From Deinococcus sedimenti (GTDB lineage: Bacteria > Deinococcota > Deinococci > Deinococcales > Deinococcaceae), in the NCBI RefSeq assembly GCF_014648135.1, contig NZ_BMQN01000002.1:124001-188000 (forward strand): a DNA stretch of 64,000 bases, given 5' to 3'. The notes under the pieces were generated by a model. That model was not told where the DNA came from. It ran no database searches and saw only the letters and a program-made list of their open reading frames with translations. Made by a program: the position numbers and the translations under genes. Positions 21,783 through 31,257 of this stretch are shown piece by piece (the stretch's first letter is position 1; each line of letters starts with the position of its first letter).

Positions 21783-22440
21783 GCAGCATCAGGCCCCGTG
21801 TGAGGTTCCGTTGCGCCCCGGCGTACAGCGCGAGCATGACGCCCTCGGTCAGGGCGCGGCTCAGCCGGTCCCGCAGCAGGTAGCGGCGGACGAGGATCAG
21901 CAGGTCCGACGCGACGAACATCCACCCGCCCCGCCGCAGCAGGCGCGCCGCGTCGGGGTGCGCGCGGGCCAGTCGGGGGTCGGCGGCCAGCAGCGCCATG
22001 AGGTTCAGCAGCGCCCCGTACCCGCTCAGGACCGGCAGGCTTTCGGGGTCGTGCCGGATCAGCAGGCCCGCGCCGAGCAGCAGCCCGGCCCCGCGTGCGG
22101 GCCAGTGTCCGGTGTGGGGCCGCGCGCCGCGCCGCCACAGCAGCGTGACGGTCAGGAGTTGCGCCAGCGCGTACCACGCCGCGCCGCCCCGGAACGCGCC
22201 GGGGTTCCCGCGCGGGTCCGGCTGGTGCGTGGAGCGGGCGATGGTCACGCCGCCCAGCCCGGCGGCCCCCAGCGACAGCAGCAGGGTGAGGGTGTCCCGC
22301 GCGTCCCGCCCCGGCGCCTCTCGGGCGACCTCGGCGGCCAGCGTGGCGACCATGGCTGCCTCCGCGATCTGGTGGGGGCGCGGCCGGTCGAGCATCCCGG
22401 CCAGGACGGTCGCGGTGGCCGCCGCCCGGAACGCCTTCAC
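21766..22440 (-). CDS. YhhN/TMEM86-like membrane protein (lysoplasmalogenase family)
   Basis: Encodes 224 residues with about seven hydrophobic segments. The C-terminal stretch [19 protein letters not shown] followed by a last helix ending [15 protein letters not shown] resembles the G-A-L-L-F-x-x-S-D motif and Y-x-x-A-Q-x-L end of YhhN proteins, which cleave the vinyl ether of lysoplasmalogens in animals; bacterial roles are unclear. The start is the GTG overlapping the stop of the upstream cyclo-ligase gene (GTGA), preceded by GGAGG, indicating translational coupling. Confidence 0.65.
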   Translation of the reverse strand: MKAFRAAATATVLAGMLDRPRPHQIAEAAMVATLAAEVAREAPGRDARDTLTLLLSLGAAGLGGVTIARSTHQPDPRGNPGAFRGGAAWYALAQLLTVTLLWRRGARPHTGHWPARGAGLLLGAGLLIRHDPESLPVLSGYGALLNLMALLAADPRLARAHPDAARLLRRGGWMFVASDLLILVRRYLLRDRLSRALTEGVMLALYAGAQRNLTRGLMLLTRRS

Positions 22441-22988
22441 CGGACCTCCGTCGCGCCGCGTTCGGTGACGAGCCACCGCGCGGGGCCGTCGTGCGGGTCG
22501 CGCGGCAGTTCCGGCACGAGCAGTGCGTGCTGGATCACGCCGACCGTCACGCCCCGGAACGCGGGCAGCAGGCGGTCGTAGAACCCGCCGCCGTAGCCCA
22601 GGCGCACGCCCGCATGGTCGAAGGCCAGCCCCGGCAGCAGGATCGCGTCCACCGTCTCCAGCGGAACCTGCGGCGCGTCGGCTGGGGGTTGCAGCGCCCC
22701 GAAGCGACTGACCTCCGTCGCGGTGTGCCAGGGGTGCAGCGTCAACCTCGGCTCGGGCCGGAAGCGGGCGCGGGGGGCCAGCAGCTCGAAATCAACGCTC
22801 AGGCCGCTCACGTCCGGCTCGCCGCTCAGCGCGCGGTACGCCAGCACCCGCCGCGCCCCCAGTCCCGTCAGGAGGTCGCGCAGGGTCGCCGTGACCGGCG
22901 CGGAGACGTCGGGCAGCCCGGCGCGCACCGCACGCGCCCAGGCACGCCACTCGGACTTGGAGGCATCGGGGGAGAGGACGGCAGCCAC
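22437..22988 (-). CDS. 5-formyltetrahydrofolate cyclo-ligase
   Basis: Encodes about 183 residues. Converts 5-formyl-THF to 5,10-methenyl-THF with ATP, feeding the one-carbon pool also used by GcvT. The diagnostic motif [24 protein letters not shown] is intact near the C-terminus, and [15 protein letters not shown] is the usual N-terminal helix. GTG at 22988 has CATAGT 7 nt upstream; GTG at 22997 is an alternative start. It overlaps the membrane-protein gene by 4 nt. Confidence 0.9.
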   Translation of the reverse strand: MAAVLSPDASKSEWRAWARAVRAGLPDVSAPVTATLRDLLTGLGARRVLAYRALSGEPDVSGLSVDFELLAPRARFRPEPRLTLHPWHTATEVSRFGALQPPADAPQVPLETVDAILLPGLAFDHAGVRLGYGGGFYDRLLPAFRGVTVGVIQHALLVPELPRDPHDGPARWLVTERGATEVR

Positions 22989-23024
22989 GCCCGACACTAT
23001 GCCAGCCGGACGCGGGAGCGACCG

Positions 23025-23849
23025 TCAGTGGGGGTGGTGCGCGCCGTTGGGCCGCTCGAAGTCATGCCACGCCTGCCCGTCGAACAGCGTGTGCCACGGG
23101 GCGGGTTCGATCACCTGCGTGAAGGTGTTCAGGCCCGTCTCGGGCGTCCAGTGGTGCAGCAGGCACATGGGCGGCTGGCGCTGCACGACCAGCTGCGCGG
23201 CGCGGTTCAGGTCCGGGTTCAGCGTGGCGTCCGTGCCGGGGCAGGTCATGACCGTCGTGTGCGCGAAGCGCGCCGTGAGGTTCATGTGCAGGTGCCCGGC
23301 GGCGACGCGCAGCACCTGCGGGTGCTCCAGCAGCAGGTCGCACAGCGCCTCACGCCCCCGCAGGTCCATGCCGTCCATGACGTCCAGCCCGGTCCGCACC
23401 GGGGGGTGGTGCATGAACAGCAGCGTGGGCCGCTCGGGCGCCTCGCGCAGCCGCGCCTCCAGCCAGTCCAGCCGCTCCCGGTCCAGCTGCCCGCCCCCGT
23501 GACCGGGGCGCTGGGTGTCCAGCCCGATCAGGCGCAGCGGGAAGTCCTCCACGGCGTACTGCATGAAGTCCGGCAGCCGCGTGGGCGGCGGTGGGAACAG
23601 CTCCAGCAGCGCGGCGCGGTCGTCGTGATTGCCGGGCACCAGGAAAACCGGTACACGGAGGGCGCCCAGCAGATCGCGGAACAGCGCGTACTCGTCGGCA
23701 CGGGCGTGCTCGGTGCAGTCCCCCGTGAGAATCACGGCGTCCGGGAGCACGGGCATGGTATTCACGTGCGCGACCGCCCGCGCGAACGCCGCCGCCTTCT
23801 GGGGAAAGCGGTGGTCGATGTGCGGATCGCTGAGCTGAATCACCTGCAT
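23025..23849 (-). CDS. calcineurin-like metallophosphoesterase (CpdA/Rv0805-type, class III phosphodiesterase)
   Basis: Encodes 274 residues. All metal-binding motifs of class III cyclic-nucleotide phosphodiesterases are present: QLSDPHID (Asp8, His10), ILTGDCTEH, VPGNHDD, FMHHPPV and AAGHLHMNL. It should hydrolyse a phosphodiester, possibly cAMP or another cyclic nucleotide, in the cytoplasm. ATG with GGGAGGT about 9 nt upstream. Upstream sequence contains a 14-nt stretch identical to half of the hsp20 operator (23914-23927). Confidence 0.88.
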   Translation of the reverse strand: MQVIQLSDPHIDHRFPQKAAAFARAVAHVNTMPVLPDAVILTGDCTEHARADEYALFRDLLGALRVPVFLVPGNHDDRAALLELFPPPPTRLPDFMQYAVEDFPLRLIGLDTQRPGHGGGQLDRERLDWLEARLREAPERPTLLFMHHPPVRTGLDVMDGMDLRGREALCDLLLEHPQVLRVAAGHLHMNLTARFAHTTVMTCPGTDATLNPDLNRAAQLVVQRQPPMCLLHHWTPETGLNTFTQVIEPAPWHTLFDGQAWHDFERPNGAHHPH

Positions 23850-23883
23850 GCCCCTGACCTCCCGTGACGAGTCCTCACCAGTG

Positions 23884-23927
23884 TGCACCTCCTGAGCCCA
23901 GCAGAGGTGCAGAGTTGAGCGCAAGGC
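23884..23927 (-). promoter_or_regulatory. candidate operator region of the phosphodiesterase gene
   Basis: An inverted repeat TGCACCTC (23884-23891) / GAGGTGCA (23904-23911) is followed by GTTGAGCGCAAGGC (23914-23927), identical to 14 nt of the hsp20 HAIR-like operator at 158-171, but the second half-site is absent. Confidence 0.4.
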
Positions 23928-24091
23928 CGTGCGTCATCCTTCATGAGGAAGGGGCTGGGGGGGTGGGGCCTGGACGCAGCAGGCGGGAGCGGACCAGGGG
24001 GTCACCCCGGCCAGCCCCTGCGCTGAATCGGCTGTGCTGCAACACTCTCATCGTCAGGACACGGGTGTCCCGTCGGCCCCTGCCGCTGAGA

Positions 24092-24931
24092 TCAGGGCGT
24101 GGCGAGTTTCAGGGCGACGCTGCTCAGCACGGTGTTCACGGTGCCCTTCTGCGTGACTTTGCCGGTGCTCAGGTCCACGGTGTACAGCGTGGTGGTCGTG
24201 GCGCCCCCGCTGCTGAGGACCGCCGTGCCCGCTCCGGCCACATCGAAGCCGGTCTTGCCGGCCATGACGTCCACGCCCAGCGCGCCGACGGTGGTCAGCG
24301 CATTGAACTGGGGCGACACCGTGTTCAGAACCAGGGTGTTCAGGTCGGCGTCCACCGTGTACAGCGCGGTGGGCTGCCCGGAGTTGGCCTTGCCCGTGTC
24401 ATTGAATGAATTGGTGTAGGCCGCAGCGACCAGGTTCGGGTTCGCGGCCACGTTCACGTCAGTCGGGGCGTACGCGAAGGTGCCGTCGGCGGTCGTGCCG
24501 GTCGTGGCGGGGACGGGAGCGGCCGTCACGGTGTGGCGGTAGTTCATGTCCATGGAGCCCAGGACCCGCAGGCGATTCGCGGCGGGGTTGAAGTCGGCGG
24601 CCATGACGGTGGCGCCCGCCAGGGTGATCGTGCTGTCCAGCGTGGCGGCGCCCGTGGATGGGTTGATCATGTACACCCGGCCGCTGGTGCTCACGCCGTA
24701 CAGGCCGCCGTCGGTGTTGCGGACGTCCAGGTCCACCAGGGCGTCTCCGGCGGTCAGGCCCGTGATGGCCATGCCGCGCAGACTGGCCTGGGGGTTGTCC
24801 AGGCCGAAGGTGTACAGCATGCCGCTGCCCAGGCCGTACGTGACCTGTCCCTGCGGGTCGGCGGGCGGGCGGGTCATGTTGCAGGAGGCGAGGGTCAGGG
24901 CGGACAGGGCCAGCAGGGCAACGTGTTTCAT
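24092..24931 (-). CDS. DUF4394-domain lipoprotein
   Basis: Encodes 279 residues. The lipoprotein signal ends LTLASC with Cys17 lipidated. The rest matches DUF4394: repeated beta-propeller-like strands such as LRGMAITGLTAGDALVDLDVRN, GGLYGVSTSGRVYMINPSTG, ADFNPAANRLRVLGS and FAYAPTDVNVAANPNLVAAAYTN. Surface beta-propeller of unknown function. A CCGGAGG box sits 6 nt before the ATG. About 45-85 bp upstream are three tandem palindromes that look like an operator array, implying strict regulation. Confidence 0.88.
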   Translation of the reverse strand: MKHVALLALSALTLASCNMTRPPADPQGQVTYGLGSGMLYTFGLDNPQASLRGMAITGLTAGDALVDLDVRNTDGGLYGVSTSGRVYMINPSTGAATLDSTITLAGATVMAADFNPAANRLRVLGSMDMNYRHTVTAAPVPATTGTTADGTFAYAPTDVNVAANPNLVAAAYTNSFNDTGKANSGQPTALYTVDADLNTLVLNTVSPQFNALTTVGALGVDVMAGKTGFDVAGAGTAVLSSGGATTTTLYTVDLSTGKVTQKGTVNTVLSSVALKLATP

Positions 24932-25307
24932 GGGGGACCTCCGGAGGAACAGGGGCGGCAGATGGGCTCGACACCCAGACGATCTGGACCCAGACGATCT
25001 GGACCCAGACGATCTGGGCTTGTACTCAGTGGTATGCGACGGCCGCCTCTGCGGATCACATCGGGCATTCACGTTTTCTTCATGGCCGGGTGGGCCTGGG
25101 TGAGCGGTCCGCTGGGCGGGTGGCGTCTCATACGAAGTCTGTCTGGTTCACTAGCAACCTGGAATTTCACCGGGTGGCCAACTCCACGCCCGGCCCCCGC
25201 TCTTCTCCCACTCGCATCCGCCTGTATTGAACGGGTTCAGCAAACCATTCAGGGAGGAGTCCGCATCAGAGGCGCTATGCTGCGCCGCGCCCACCGCGCA
25301 CCCGACC
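24932..25307. other. 376-bp divergent gap between DUF4394 gene and nucS
   Basis: Contains the triple 15-bp operator-like repeat (24975-25017) on the DUF4394 side. The remaining part up to 25307 shows no gene; TATGCT at about 25276 could be the -10 box of nucS with a 25-nt leader. No terminator or further repeat was seen. Confidence 0.6.
24975..25017. repeat. three tandem 13-bp palindromes (operator array)
   Basis: CCAGACGATCTGG occurs three times without a mismatch, at 24975-24987, 24990-25002 and 25005-25017, with a strict 15-bp period. Each unit is an inverted repeat CCAGA-CGA-TCTGG. The array is 44 bp upstream of the DUF4394 lipoprotein ATG. The 15-bp phase (about 1.5 helical turns) places successive sites on opposite DNA faces. 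Confidence 0.85.
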
Positions 25308-26057
25308 ATGCTGATCGAGTCCCTGACCCACCCTGCCCCCGAAGCCCTGCTGGCGTTCCTGCGCGCCCACCTGCACGCCCGCGTGACCCTTCACCTGGCC
25401 GGTGAGGTCGAGGTGCTGTACGCCGGGCGGGCGACCAGCATGGCCGAGGCCGGTGACCGTCTGCTGCTCGTCAAACCCGACGGGTCGTTGCAGGTCCACG
25501 GGCCGCGCGGCGTGAAGCCCGTGAACTGGCAGCCGCGCACCGATCACCTCTCCGCGGACCTGGAGGACGGATGCGTGGTCCTGCACGCCGAGCGCCGCAG
25601 TCCCGCCGAGGTCGTGCGGGTGCGGGTGATCGGCTGCGCGCAGGTCACGGCGCTGAACCTCGCCGACGAGGCCCTGTTCCTCCTGCAGGGCAGCGAGGCG
25701 CAGATGCAGCAGGCCCTCGCCCGCGCGCCGCACCTGATCGAGGACGGCCTGACGGTCCTGGACCGCGAATTGCTCGTCGGGGTGGGCGGCATTGACCTGT
25801 ACGCCCGCGACAGCCAGGGCCGCTTCGTGGTCGTGGAACTCAAGCGCGGCAAGGCCGGGCACGACGCCGTGCACCAGCTGGGCCGTTACGTGGATGCGGT
25901 GCGCACTCAGGTGACGGGACCGGTGCGTGGCATCCTCGCCGCGCCGGACATCACCGTCCCCGCCCTGAAAGTCGCGCAGGGCACCGGACTGGAATACGTG
26001 AAGGTCGACGCGCTTCCCCAGGTGCAGGAGGAAGCGCGCCAGCCGATGCTGTTCTGA
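25308..26057 (+). CDS. nucS: endonuclease NucS (EndoMS, mismatch-specific)
   Basis: Encodes 249 residues. NucS cuts mismatched DNA and serves non-canonical mismatch repair in actinobacteria and archaea; Deinococcus has a homologue too. The N-terminal DNA-binding/dimerisation domain includes GRATSMAEAGDRLLLVKPDGSLQVH and VNWQP; the C-terminal RecB-like nuclease has GGIDLYARD and VVVELKRGKAGHDAVHQLGRY with Asp163, Glu177 and Lys179 as catalytic residues. The ATG before LIESL is chosen on homology. Confidence 0.95.
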   Translation: MLIESLTHPAPEALLAFLRAHLHARVTLHLAGEVEVLYAGRATSMAEAGDRLLLVKPDGSLQVHGPRGVKPVNWQPRTDHLSADLEDGCVVLHAERRSPAEVVRVRVIGCAQVTALNLADEALFLLQGSEAQMQQALARAPHLIEDGLTVLDRELLVGVGGIDLYARDSQGRFVVVELKRGKAGHDAVHQLGRYVDAVRTQVTGPVRGILAAPDITVPALKVAQGTGLEYVKVDALPQVQEEARQPMLF

Positions 26058-26060
26058 GGA

Positions 26061-26136
26061 TGGTTGTGGGACGTGGGTTGTGGGCTGTGGGAAAAGCTCA
26101 ACCCCACAACCGACAACCCACACCCGTCATCCCACC
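26061..26136. repeat. heptad-arm hairpin, copy 3 (convergent nucS/hisIE gap)
   Basis: 7-bp-period arm TGGTTG, TGGGACG, TGGGTTG, TGGGCTG, TGGGAAA (about 26061-26093) and a complementary arm CAACCCCACAACCG...CCCACACC (26099-26135). It fills the entire gap between the convergent genes and overlaps the hisIE stop. Likely bidirectional terminator. Confidence 0.65.
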
Positions 26137-26801
26137 TCTTTGGGTCCCTTGAGTCCGGTGCGCCCCTCGCGTTCCTGGAGGACGGCGGCGACGTCGGCGG
26201 GACTGACGCCGACCTCGGCCATGGCGAACAGGGTGTGGAAGAGCAGGTCGGCGACCTCGGTGGCGAGTTCGGCGCGGTCGGCGTTCTTCGCGGCCAGCAG
26301 GACCTCGCCGCTTTCCTCGCTGATCTTCTTCAGGACGCGGTCCAGGCCCCCGGCGTGCAGGCGGGCCACGTAGCTGTTCTCGGGCAGGGTCGCGAGGCGT
26401 TCGGTGATGGTGGCGTACACGCGGTCCAGCGTGCCGTCCAGTCCGGCCTGGGGGGCGTCGGTGGTCAGGAGGGGCTGGTGGTAACAGGAGTACGCGCCGG
26501 TGTGGCAGGCGGGGCCGGTCTGCACCACGCGGTACAGCAGGCTGTCGCCGTCGCAGTCGGCCTGCACGTCCACGACCTGCTGGGTGTGGCCGCTGGTGGC
26601 GCCCTTGACCCACTGCTCGGCGCGGGAGCGGGACCAGTAGGTGGCCTCGCGGGTGTCCAGGGTGCGGGCGACGGCGGCGCGGTCGGCCCAGGCCTGCATC
26701 AGGACGGCGCCGCTGCGGGCGTCCTGCGTGACGACCGGGATCAGGCCGGTCTGGGCGTCGAATTTCAGGGAGTCCAGGGAAAGAGGAGTGGCGGAAGTCA
26801 T
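26127..26801 (-). CDS. hisI: bifunctional phosphoribosyl-AMP cyclohydrolase / phosphoribosyl-ATP pyrophosphatase
   Basis: Encodes 224 residues, a HisIE fusion for steps two and three of histidine synthesis. The cyclohydrolase part (about 1-115) has [17 protein letters not shown] and the zinc-binding [21 protein letters not shown]. The pyrophosphohydrolase part (about 120-215) has [26 protein letters not shown] and the acidic [12 protein letters not shown] of the MazG-like fold. GGAGGGG precedes the ATG. It follows hisF by 45 bp, forming a small his operon. Confidence 0.96.
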   Translation of the reverse strand: MTSATPLSLDSLKFDAQTGLIPVVTQDARSGAVLMQAWADRAAVARTLDTREATYWSRSRAEQWVKGATSGHTQQVVDVQADCDGDSLLYRVVQTGPACHTGAYSCYHQPLLTTDAPQAGLDGTLDRVYATITERLATLPENSYVARLHAGGLDRVLKKISEESGEVLLAAKNADRAELATEVADLLFHTLFAMAEVGVSPADVAAVLQEREGRTGLKGPKEVG

Positions 26802-26846
26802 GTCAGGCCCCTCCGGAGGCCAGGGTGGAGGTGTCGGGGGTCGCGG

Positions 26847-27644
<798 letters not shown>

Positions 27645-27711
27645 GGCGCGCAGTCTACGCGCTGCCGTGTGGGCGCGTCCGGAACCTGCCCAGCGTGGGG
27701 GGCGCCTCTGA

Positions 27712-27756
27712 GCCCTTCACGGTCCTGTCGCCTCCACCCGGCGCGGCGTGAAGGGC
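27712..27756. repeat. 10-bp perfect inverted repeat in the hisF / response-regulator gap
   Basis: GCCCTTCACG (27712-27721) and CGTGAAGGGC (27747-27756) are perfect complements separated by 25 nt. It lies between divergent genes, so a regulatory looping or operator role is possible rather than termination. Confidence 0.55.
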
Positions 27757-27815
27757 GCGGGACGGCCACAGCACCTCACGTTAAATCAGGTTTAGGCGAG
27801 GCTCATCATCTTTGG

Positions 27816-27821
27816 TACACT
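27816..27821 (+). promoter_or_regulatory. -10 box of the response-regulator gene
   Basis: TACACT preceded by TTTGG, in the AT-richest part of the gap (27780-27825). About 63 nt of leader precede the GTG. No good -35 match was found, which could indicate activator-dependent expression. Confidence 0.4.
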
Positions 27822-27890
27822 ACGGGTCATTGCCGGGGCGGTCCGCCCCACCTCTGCCCGCCAGACGACCTCACCCCACCGGGAGGCCAC

Positions 27891-28319
27891 GTGAACGACC
27901 GCAGGATCCTGATCGTCGACGACAACCCCAATGATGTGGAACTCGCCCTGACCGCACTGGACGACGTCTCTGCCGGGGACGCCGAAGTCAGCGTCGCCAG
28001 CAGCGGCACCGAAGCCCTGCACCTGCTGCGCGCCGCCCGTGACCAGGGCCAGCTGCCGGACCTGATCCTGCTGGACCTGAAGATGCCCCAGATGGACGGT
28101 CTGGCCGTTCTGGACGCCATCCGTGCCGAGACTGGCCTGGAGGGCATCCCGGTCGTGATGCTCACCACCAGCGGCGAAAGCCGCGACATCCGCGAATCGT
28201 ACGCTCACGGCGCCAGCGCCTACGTGGTCAAACCGCTGGACTTCACGCAGTTCCGCGAGGCGCTGCGCACCATCCAGGCCTTCTGGACCGCCCTGAACCG
28301 CCCGCCCCGCACCAACTGA
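27891..28319 (+). CDS. single-domain response regulator (Rcp1/CheY type)
   Basis: Encodes 142 residues consisting only of a receiver domain. The acidic pocket is Asp10-Asp11 (LIVDDNPND), the phosphoacceptor is Asp62 (ILLDLKMPQMDG), Thr92/93 lies in VVMLTTSG and Lys114 in AYVVKPLDF. The NPNDVELALTAL start is typical of Rcp1-like regulators that pair with phytochrome or hybrid kinases. No output domain and no kinase next to it. GTG start with a GGGAGG box 5 nt upstream. Confidence 0.92.
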   Translation: MNDRRILIVDDNPNDVELALTALDDVSAGDAEVSVASSGTEALHLLRAARDQGQLPDLILLDLKMPQMDGLAVLDAIRAETGLEGIPVVMLTTSGESRDIRESYAHGASAYVVKPLDFTQFREALRTIQAFWTALNRPPRTN

Positions 28320-28366
28320 AGGTTGCGCCAAGAAGCCCCGCCGCACCGGACGCTACCCTGGCAGGC

Positions 28367-29203
28367 ATGCGCGTGTACATCGGCTGCGGCGGCTACAGCA
28401 ACGACGACTGGGCCGCCCCCGGCCTCCTCTACGACGGCGTCCGCAAGGACGATTACCTGGCCACCTACGCCCGGCACTTCGACGCGGCCGAACTGAATTC
28501 CTCGTTCTACGCCATCCCGGGCATCAAGGCCTTCGGCGGCATGGTGCGCCGCAGCGCCGGTCAGGTCCGGTTCACCGTGAAACTCCACCGGGTGTTCACC
28601 CACGACCGCGCGCCCACCGACGCGGACTTCGACCGCATGCTCCAGAGCCCCGAACCCCTGCGCGAGGCCGGTGTGCTCGGCCCGTATCTGGCGCAGTTCC
28701 CGTATTCGTTCCACCGCACGCCCGCCAACCGCCGCTACCTGCAGATGCTCACCGAACGCTTCGCCGGGCACGAACTGGCCGTCGAGATGCGGCACGAGGG
28801 CTGGGACCTGCCCGACGTCCGCCAGGGTATGGCCGAGCGGGGCGTGATCTGGGTCAGCCCGGACTACCCCCCGGCCGGAGGCCTGCCGGAACCGCAGCTA
28901 CACGTCACGGCGGACGTCGGGTACCTGCGGCTGCACGGCCGCAACGCCGCGAACTGGTGGGACGGACAGAGTGCCGCCGAACGTCACGACTACCGCTATA
29001 CGCGCGCCGAGATGGACGAGTGGGCGCAGAAGATCGCCCTGGTCACGGACGACCTGAGTGAACTGTACGTATTCTTCGAGAACACCACCCAGGGGCACGC
29101 GCTGAAGAACATCCCCATGCTGCGCGACGCCCTGAACGCCCACGGCGTGCCGGTGGAGGCCCCCGACCCGCTGGACTTCCCGGACGACGGCCGCCTGCTG
29201 TGA
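28367..29203 (+). CDS. DUF72 (YecE-like) protein
   Basis: Encodes 278 residues of the DUF72 TIM-barrel family, whose biochemical function is unknown. Family hallmarks: YIGCGGYSNDDW, AELNSSFYAIP, FTVKLHRVFTH, GPYLAQFPYSF, VEMRHEGW and a C-terminal YVFFENTTQGHALKN. TACCCT lies exactly 7 nt before the ATG (leaderless). It converges with mqnB with only 6 bp between stops. Confidence 0.92.
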   Translation: MRVYIGCGGYSNDDWAAPGLLYDGVRKDDYLATYARHFDAAELNSSFYAIPGIKAFGGMVRRSAGQVRFTVKLHRVFTHDRAPTDADFDRMLQSPEPLREAGVLGPYLAQFPYSFHRTPANRRYLQMLTERFAGHELAVEMRHEGWDLPDVRQGMAERGVIWVSPDYPPAGGLPEPQLHVTADVGYLRLHGRNAANWWDGQSAAERHDYRYTRAEMDEWAQKIALVTDDLSELYVFFENTTQGHALKNIPMLRDALNAHGVPVEAPDPLDFPDDGRLL

Positions 29204-29209
29204 CCCGCC

Positions 29210-29854
29210 CTACCGTGCGGCCAGTTCCGTCAGTGCAGCCTGAACGCCCCGGCGCGTGGCGGCCAGCGCCTCGGGCAGGCGCCACGCCTGGCGGTCCCTC
29301 GGACCGACCGGATTGCTGATTCCGCGGATTTCCAGGACCGGCACGCCGGCCAGCAGCGCCGCGTGCGCGATGCCGGCTCCCTCCATGCCCTCGCACAGGG
29401 CGCCGGGATAGCGGGTGGCAAGGGCCTGTGCCTGGGTCTCGCTGCCCGTCACGCCACACAGCGTCAGGGCCGGGCCCAGCCGGGCCCCCGCGCGGGTCGC
29501 CACCTGCGCGGCCCGGTCCCAGGCGGGAAAGACGGCGTCCTGAGGCCTGTCGGGCCGGACCGACAGGCCCAGTAAGGTCAGCGGCAGGAAGGTCGCTCCG
29601 TCCCAGGCGCCCAGGTCCGCCTGCACCACCACGCTGGATACCGCCAGGTCCCCGGGTTGTAGTCCGCTGCCGGGGTAGGCGCCGCCGATCCCGGCGCTGA
29701 TCACCAGGTCGGCCGGGGCACTTGCCAGGGCGCGCTGGGTGGCCAGCGCCCCGGCGACCGGGCCCACGCCGCTCACCACGATGCGGGCCGGAAGGTCGGT
29801 CAGGTGCTCGGCCTCGGCCGGCGTGGCGACGACGATCAGGGGTGAAGCAGTCAT
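29210..29854 (-). CDS. mqnB: futalosine hydrolase
   Basis: Encodes 214 residues of the nucleoside phosphorylase fold. Removes hypoxanthine from futalosine in the alternative menaquinone pathway used by Deinococcus-Thermus bacteria. Seen: LIVVATPAEAEHL, SAGIGGAYPGSGLQPGDLAVSS, and CEGMEGAGIAHAALLAGVPVLEIRGISNPVGPRD, the last being the substrate-binding M-E-G-A region and typical closing motif of MqnB. Other mqn genes are not in the window. Confidence 0.93.
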   Translation of the reverse strand: MTASPLIVVATPAEAEHLTDLPARIVVSGVGPVAGALATQRALASAPADLVISAGIGGAYPGSGLQPGDLAVSSVVVQADLGAWDGATFLPLTLLGLSVRPDRPQDAVFPAWDRAAQVATRAGARLGPALTLCGVTGSETQAQALATRYPGALCEGMEGAGIAHAALLAGVPVLEIRGISNPVGPRDRQAWRLPEALAATRRGVQAALTELAAR

Positions 29855-29878
29855 GCCCTCAGGCTAGGGCACGGGAGG

Positions 29879-29995
29879 TCACTCGTCGCAGCCCAGGGCG
29901 CGCAGGAGGTCCAGTTCAGAGATCGGCCGGCGTGGCGCGGCCGGGGGGGCGACGAGGCGGGGACGGCCAAACAGTCGGCGAAGCAGTGCGGTCAT
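29879..29995 (-). CDS. 38-residue basic small protein
   Basis: A short gene with a strong TGGAGG ribosome site 8 nt before its ATG. The product starts MTALLRRLFGRPRLV, an amphipathic Arg-rich helix, then a Pro/Ala linker and an acidic C-terminus (SELDLLRALGCDE) with one cysteine. The design (basic helix plus conserved-looking acidic tail) suggests a membrane-surface or partner-binding peptide. No family recognised. Its promoter carries a perfect 16-bp palindrome. It lies 24 bp after the mqnB start and could also read on into mqnB. Confidence 0.6.
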   Translation of the reverse strand: MTALLRRLFGRPRLVAPPAAPRRPISELDLLRALGCDE

Positions 29996-30014
29996 GACTG
30001 AACCTCCAGAGGTG

Positions 30015-30060
30015 ATGATCAGCTGATCATACATTAAGAATTCTTCATCTGTCGGAACTG
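30015..30060 (-). promoter_or_regulatory. promoter and palindromic operator of the 38-residue protein gene
   Basis: On the minus strand a -10-like TATGAT (30031-30026) is preceded by an 18-bp spacer and CCGACA. A 16-bp perfect palindrome ATGATCAGCTGATCAT (30015-30030) overlaps the -10 box and start point, and AAGAATTCTT (30036-30045) sits in the spacer. This is an AT-rich island in a GC-rich genome and a good repressor site. Confidence 0.55.
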
Positions 30061-30220
30061 GATCACAGTGTGAACGCCCACTGGGCCGCGCCCGGGCTCC
30101 TCTGGGACTCACCCTCCGGATGGCAAGCTGACTGAGGGCTGAACCACCATTAACGTTGCTGGTGGGCCCACTCACGGCGCGTCATCTGCCCCGCCTTAGG
30201 CTCATCAGCGGAGGTACCAC

Positions 30221-31240
30221 ATGAACAAACTTCTTCTGATCCCGGCCGCGATGCTCCTGAGCACCGCCGCCGCTGCCCCGAAAATCAGCGCCCAGAGCAT
30301 CATCGTCAACCCCACGCAGCCCGACCTGAGCGTCAGCGTGCGCGTCGACAAGGACACCAGCGGCAACCAGAACCCCGCGTACCGCGTGAGCGACAAGATC
30401 AGCATCAGCACCACCGTCAACCGTGACGCGTACGTGTACCTGTTCAACGTCAACCCCGACGGCAGCGTCGATCAGATCCTGCCCAACCGCCTGAGCGACA
30501 GCAACCTCGTCAAGGCCAACACCACCAAGGTGTTCCCCGCCCCCGACGACAAGTTCAACTTCACGGTTGCCGGCCCCATCGGCCAGAACAAGGTCCTGGC
30601 CCTGGCCAGCCTGACCCCGCTGAACCTCGACCAGATCAGCTCCTTCAAGACGGCGCAGGATCAGTTCGCCACCGTCAGCGCCAAGAACCAGGCGGGCCTC
30701 GCCCAGGCGCTGAGCATTGTCGTGAACCCCCTGCCCCAGAACAGCTGGGTCAGCGACACCGCCTTCTACACCGTGGCCGGCCGCACGCCCATCAGCACCG
30801 GCAGCCTGTTCGTCGGCACCAACGTCAACAACGCGACCGTCATCCTGAACGGCCAGCGTCTGGGCGGAGCGAACGTCACCTACAGCAACCTGAAGGCCGG
30901 CAGCTACCCCATCCGCGTGCAGGCCCCCGGCTACCGTGACTTCACCACCACCGTCGCCATCAAGGGCGGCAGCACCACCAACGTGAACGTCGAGTTCGCG
31001 CAGGCCGTGGCCCCCGCCCCCGTGCGCTCCGACTTCACCGTCGCGATCCGCAGCACCGTCAGTGGCGCCCGCGTGTTCGTGGATGGCCAGGAAGCCGGCA
31101 CCATCCGCAACGGCGGCCTGGAACTGGAAGTCAGCGGCGGCAACCACGAGATCGTGATGATCGCCCCCGGCTACCGCACCTTCGTGAGCAACTACAACAT
31201 CACGAAGAACGGCCAGATCACCATCACCCCCACCCGCTGA
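30221..31240 (+). CDS. secreted DUF4384 / PEGA-domain protein
   Basis: Encodes 339 residues. A signal peptide ([19 protein letters not shown]) is followed by a DUF4384-like domain (about 35-170: [30 protein letters not shown]) and two PEGA repeats (about 195-260 and 270-335), each with a V-x-x-NG/DG-Q core and a PGYR-x-F motif ([33 protein letters not shown]). PEGA proteins are found at S-layers and outer surfaces. GCGGAGG is well placed before the ATG and codon use is highly C-ending, suggesting strong expression. It ends at a terminator hairpin. Confidence 0.88.
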   Translation: MNKLLLIPAAMLLSTAAAAPKISAQSIIVNPTQPDLSVSVRVDKDTSGNQNPAYRVSDKISISTTVNRDAYVYLFNVNPDGSVDQILPNRLSDSNLVKANTTKVFPAPDDKFNFTVAGPIGQNKVLALASLTPLNLDQISSFKTAQDQFATVSAKNQAGLAQALSIVVNPLPQNSWVSDTAFYTVAGRTPISTGSLFVGTNVNNATVILNGQRLGGANVTYSNLKAGSYPIRVQAPGYRDFTTTVAIKGGSTTNVNVEFAQAVAPAPVRSDFTVAIRSTVSGARVFVDGQEAGTIRNGGLELEVSGGNHEIVMIAPGYRTFVSNYNITKNGQITITPTR

Positions 31241-31257
31241 GCCCCACCCCGGTTGCT

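Noticed and set aside
24975..25017. CRISPR-like array
   Set aside because: Units are 13-15 bp with a 2-bp gap and no spacers; it is an operator-type tandem repeat.
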